In this document: positions 61,148-64,000 of the stretch, one piece after another
Layout: the number at the start of each line of letters is the position of its first letter
Numbering within the stretch: position 1 is the stretch's first letter
Assembly: GCF_000187895.1 (NCBI RefSeq)
Contig: NZ_DS990134.1
Coordinates: 1-64,000 of the forward strand
Direction of reading: 5' to 3'
Origin: Phocaeicola plebeius DSM 17135
GTDB lineage: Bacteria > Bacteroidota > Bacteroidia > Bacteroidales > Bacteroidaceae
Length of the DNA: 64,000 bases
Translations under genes and position numbers: made by a program
Notes under the pieces: generated by a model
Databases searched by the model: none
What the model saw: only the letters and a program-made list of their open reading frames with translations
Told to the model about the DNA's origin: nothing

Positions 61148-64000
61148 ATGGAAAAGAAAAGGAACATAGTGGAATGGGCCATGCACTATCGTCAGATTGT
61201 GATTCTGGTGACGTGCTGCCTGGTGGCATTCGGAATATACAGTCTGCCGCAGATGCAGAAAAATGAATTTCCTGATTTTACCATACGTCAGGGAATGGTG
61301 ATTGCCGTGGCTCCGGGAAATACGGTCAATGAAATGGTGGAACAGGTGACGAAGCCTCTGGAAGACTACATCTTTTCATACAAGGAAGTAAAGAAGGAGA
61401 AGACCTTCTCTACCACGCGCGACGGGATTGTTTTTGTGCAAGTAGAGTTGAATGACGAACTGAACAACAAAGATGAGTTCTGGAGCAAGTTCAAGCATGG
61501 AGTAGCCACTTTCAAGTCGCAGCTTCCGCCGAATGTGCTTGCCATACAGGTGATGGATGATTTTGGCGATACATCGGCACTGCTGATTACCATGGAAAGC
61601 AAGGACAAGACGTATCGGGAACTGTCCGACTATATGGATGAACTGAAGAACCGTTTGCGTCGCATCAGCAGTGTGGGACGACTCACTGTGAGTGGAGAAA
61701 GGGCTGAACAGATTTCCATCTACCTGGATCCGGAACGGCTCTCACATTATGGGCTGAACGAGCAGTTGATTGCCGGCCAGCTGTTTGCCAAGGGATTCGT
61801 GACCACGGGCGGACGCATACAGACCCCTCAGTATGTATTGCCGGTGCATGTGGAGAAGACATTCAATACGCTGTACGACGTGCAGCAGCAGATTGTGTAC
61901 AGCGACCCGTCGGGCAATGTGGTACGCTTGCAGGATGTGGCTCGTGTGGTCAAGGAATATCCTCATGCCGACAGTTATATCAAGAACAACGGGACGAAAT
62001 GTATCCTGTTGAGTGTGGAAATGAAGAAAGGAAAGAACATCGTACAGATGGGAAATGACATCGACCGCGTGCTGGAAGAGTTTAAGACAGAGCTTCCGTC
62101 GGAGGTCAATATGTTCCGCATCACCGACCAGGCACAGGTGGTGGGCGACAGTGTCAATGCTTTCTTGCGTGAGCTGGTGATTGCCATCGTGGCCGTAGTG
62201 ATTGTGGTGATGCTGCTGTTGCCGTTGCGGGTGGCACTGGTGGCTGCTTCTACCATTCCGATTACTATCTTTATCTCACTGGGACTTTTCTATGCCTTTG
62301 GCATTGAGTTGAACACCGTGACGCTGGCTGCCTTGATTGTGACGCTGGGAATGATTGTGGACAACTCCATTGTCATCATCGACAGTTATCTGGAGAAAAT
62401 CGGCGAAGGAATGTCGCGCTGGCATGCGTCTATCTTCAGTGCCACGCATTTCTTCAAGTCCATATTCTCGGCTACACTGGCCATCAGTATCACATTCTTC
62501 CCCTTCCTGATTGTGATTCCCGGCATGATACACGACTTCCTGCTGAGTTTCCCCTGGTCCATTACGCTGATTCTGGGCATCTCCTTGCTGGTAGCCATGC
62601 TGCTGGTACCGTTCATGCAGTTCTGGTTCATCCGTAAGCCGATACCTTCGCATAAAAAAGGATTCTCGTTCATGGAACTCCTGCAGACCTATTATAATAA
62701 GTTGCTTGACAAGTGCTTTGCCCATCCGTATGTTACTCTGCTGGGAGGAATCGCTTCCGTGCTGGTGGGTATCTTCCTGATGGGGAAACTGCCGCAAAAG
62801 CTGATGCCGGTAGCCGACCGTAACCAGTTTGCTGTAGAAATCTATCTGCCTACGGGCTCGGCTGTAGAAAAGACGGCCTGGGCTGCCGATACCATGGAGC
62901 ATGTGTTCCGTAAAGACCCGCGGGTGACTTCCGTCACTTCATTTATCGGTTGTTCTTCCCCTCGTTTCCATACGGCATACGCTCCGCAATTGGGAGGGAC
63001 GAACTACGCCCAGCTGATTGTAAACACGAAAGGGAATAAGGAAACTGTGGAACTGCTGGATGAGTATGCTCCGCGTTATACTGATGCTTTTCCGGATGTG
63101 CGGGTAAGGTTCAAGCAAATCAGTTTCAGTCAGGCGGTCTATCCGATAGAACTCCGTCTGAGCGGAGAGAATCTGGATTCACTGAAAACCGTGGCCGGGA
63201 AATACCTGAGCATGTTGCGTCAGATGCCGGAAATACGGCTGGCACAGACCAACTTCAGTGAACCGCAGACTTCGGCCAAGGTGGTGCTGAAAGAAGATGA
63301 GGCTTCTCGTCTGGGCATACAGAATGTGCAATTGGAAAGCACGCTGGCCATGCGCTATGGCGATGGTATAAAGGTGGCTAGTGTATGGGAAGGCGATTAT
63401 GATATCCCCGTGACATTGAAAAGTGAGAGAGCCGATTGTGCCGGTTTCTCCGATCTGGAAAACGAACTGATTCCGGTATTGGGCGGTACGCAGGTTCCCT
63501 TGCGGCAGGTGGCAGAAGTGGTACCTTCCATAAAAGACGGACAGCTGGTACGCCGGAACGGTATCTATACCATTACGGTCATGGCCGATGTGCGCCGTGA
63601 CGTGAACGTGACCGCCCTGACGAGTGTGATAAAGGAAAAAGTGGCAGCTATCCCTCTGCCGGATAAAGTGACGCTGGCTTACGGAGGTGACGACGAGCAG
63701 GACAATGAAAACCTTCCGCCTATCATGGCAGCTCTGGCCATTGCGGCTTTCATCATCTTCTTCATCCTGTTGGCTCATTTCAAGCGTATTAGCATTGCTC
63801 TGCTGATTTTTGCCAGCATGACGCTGTGTGTGTTCGGTACGGCAGTGGGCGTATTGATACAAGGAGTGGATTTCGGTATGACTTGTACACTGGGTATCAT
63901 CAGCCTGATGGGAATTATCGTGCGTAACGGCATTATCATGATTGACTATGCCGAGGAACTTCGGGCTACGGAGAAACTCTGTGTGCGTGATGCCATTTAT
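61148..64000 (+). CDS. RND-family inner-membrane efflux pump (partial, runs off the window)
   Basis: From ATG 61148 the frame is open to the window edge, about 951 residues of an expected 1020-1040. It begins MEKKRNIVEWAMHYRQIVIL. PQMQKNEFPDFTIRQGMV and GDTSALLITMES (porter domains) follow, then FLRELVIAIVAVVIVVMLLL and TLGMIVDNSIVIIDSYLEKI in the first membrane half, and LGIISLMGIIVRNGIIMIDYAEE in the second. The proton-relay pair, Asp-Asp in AcrB, is Asp-Asn here. It expels drugs or metabolites by proton antiport. Substrate unknown. Confidence 0.93.
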   Translation, partial: MEKKRNIVEWAMHYRQIVILVTCCLVAFGIYSLPQMQKNEFPDFTIRQGMVIAVAPGNTVNEMVEQVTKPLEDYIFSYKEVKKEKTFSTTRDGIVFVQVELNDELNNKDEFWSKFKHGVATFKSQLPPNVLAIQVMDDFGDTSALLITMESKDKTYRELSDYMDELKNRLRRISSVGRLTVSGERAEQISIYLDPERLSHYGLNEQLIAGQLFAKGFVTTGGRIQTPQYVLPVHVEKTFNTLYDVQQQIVYSDPSGNVVRLQDVARVVKEYPHADSYIKNNGTKCILLSVEMKKGKNIVQMGNDIDRVLEEFKTELPSEVNMFRITDQAQVVGDSVNAFLRELVIAIVAVVIVVMLLLPLRVALVAASTIPITIFISLGLFYAFGIELNTVTLAALIVTLGMIVDNSIVIIDSYLEKIGEGMSRWHASIFSATHFFKSIFSATLAISITFFPFLIVIPGMIHDFLLSFPWSITLILGISLLVAMLLVPFMQFWFIRKPIPSHKKGFSFMELLQTYYNKLLDKCFAHPYVTLLGGIASVLVGIFLMGKLPQKLMPVADRNQFAVEIYLPTGSAVEKTAWAADTMEHVFRKDPRVTSVTSFIGCSSPRFHTAYAPQLGGTNYAQLIVNTKGNKETVELLDEYAPRYTDAFPDVRVRFKQISFSQAVYPIELRLSGENLDSLKTVAGKYLSMLRQMPEIRLAQTNFSEPQTSAKVVLKEDEASRLGIQNVQLESTLAMRYGDGIKVASVWEGDYDIPVTLKSERADCAGFSDLENELIPVLGGTQVPLRQVAEVVPSIKDGQLVRRNGIYTITVMADVRRDVNVTALTSVIKEKVAAIPLPDKVTLAYGGDDEQDNENLPPIMAALAIAAFIIFFILLAHFKRISIALLIFASMTLCVFGTAVGVLIQGVDFGMTCTLGIISLMGIIVRNGIIMIDYAEELRATEKLCVRDAIY

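Overview
The window looks like a Bacteroidales chromosome, most likely Bacteroides or Phocaeicola. The evidence is promoter -7 boxes of the TAnnTTTG class in front of many genes, weak Shine-Dalgarno sequences, Bacteroidota-type families (DUF4301, DUF4837, DUF4924, fused PurL/PurQ, alanine-rich S16 tail) and Bacteroides-type integrase and excisionase-like remnants. Species cannot be fixed by reading alone.

The window has two halves. Positions 1 to about 25.5 kb are accessory and heavily rearranged. They start with a small redox/hydrolase group (PPC protein, Tat-exported aldo/keto reductase, lipoprotein hydrolase, lipoprotein flavodoxin). The hydrolase is split by a complete IS21-family element with a 5-bp target duplication, and the flavodoxin is frameshifted and abuts a decayed tyrosine integrase. 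A complete IS150-type IS3 element follows. Then comes a long co-directional cassette (10.05-22.3 kb): small coiled-coil protein, ferritin-like protein without a ferroxidase centre, MarC protein, normal ferritin, class I aldolase, phosphoglycerate mutase, Hsp20, frameshifted ECF sigma factor, ATP-type phosphofructokinase, Kef-type antiporter, glycogen phosphorylase, arginase-fold protein and methylglyoxal synthase. It combines upper glycolysis, glycogen breakdown, iron storage and stress functions. From 22.4 to 25.2 kb lies a graveyard: an ISL3 transposase tail, a MITE-like repeat, an exopolyphosphatase tail, two excisionase-like HTH genes (one broken) separated by a frameshifted IS5-type transposase, and a noncoding stretch with a dense cluster of AGACTGT motifs.

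Positions 25.6-64 kb are ordinary core chromosome with intact genes: DsbD, cysteine desulfidase-like protein, AGCS symporter, UDG-like protein, tRNA-Trp, a second arginase-fold paralogue, IlvE, PurL, Dcu transporter, LysE-type exporter, DUF4924, RmlD, RF3, a BlaI/BlaR1-type pair, DUF4837, MATE, SanA-like, S16, esterase, OPT transporter, DUF1573, a RelA/SpoT enzyme with a degenerate hydrolase domain, DUF4301, an AraC regulator, and an RND efflux pair that runs off the right edge. Notable noncoding structures are a 22-bp tandem repeat array just upstream of the OPT promoter, a 68-nt cruciform before the LysE-type gene, a BlaI-type double palindrome, and two small membrane proteins coupled by a TAATG overlap behind a promoter that leaves almost no leader.

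No CRISPR array, rRNA or origin was seen. The most unusual unit is the glycolysis/iron/stress cassette with its degenerate ferritin, broken sigma factor and arginase-fold protein duplicated 11 kb away.
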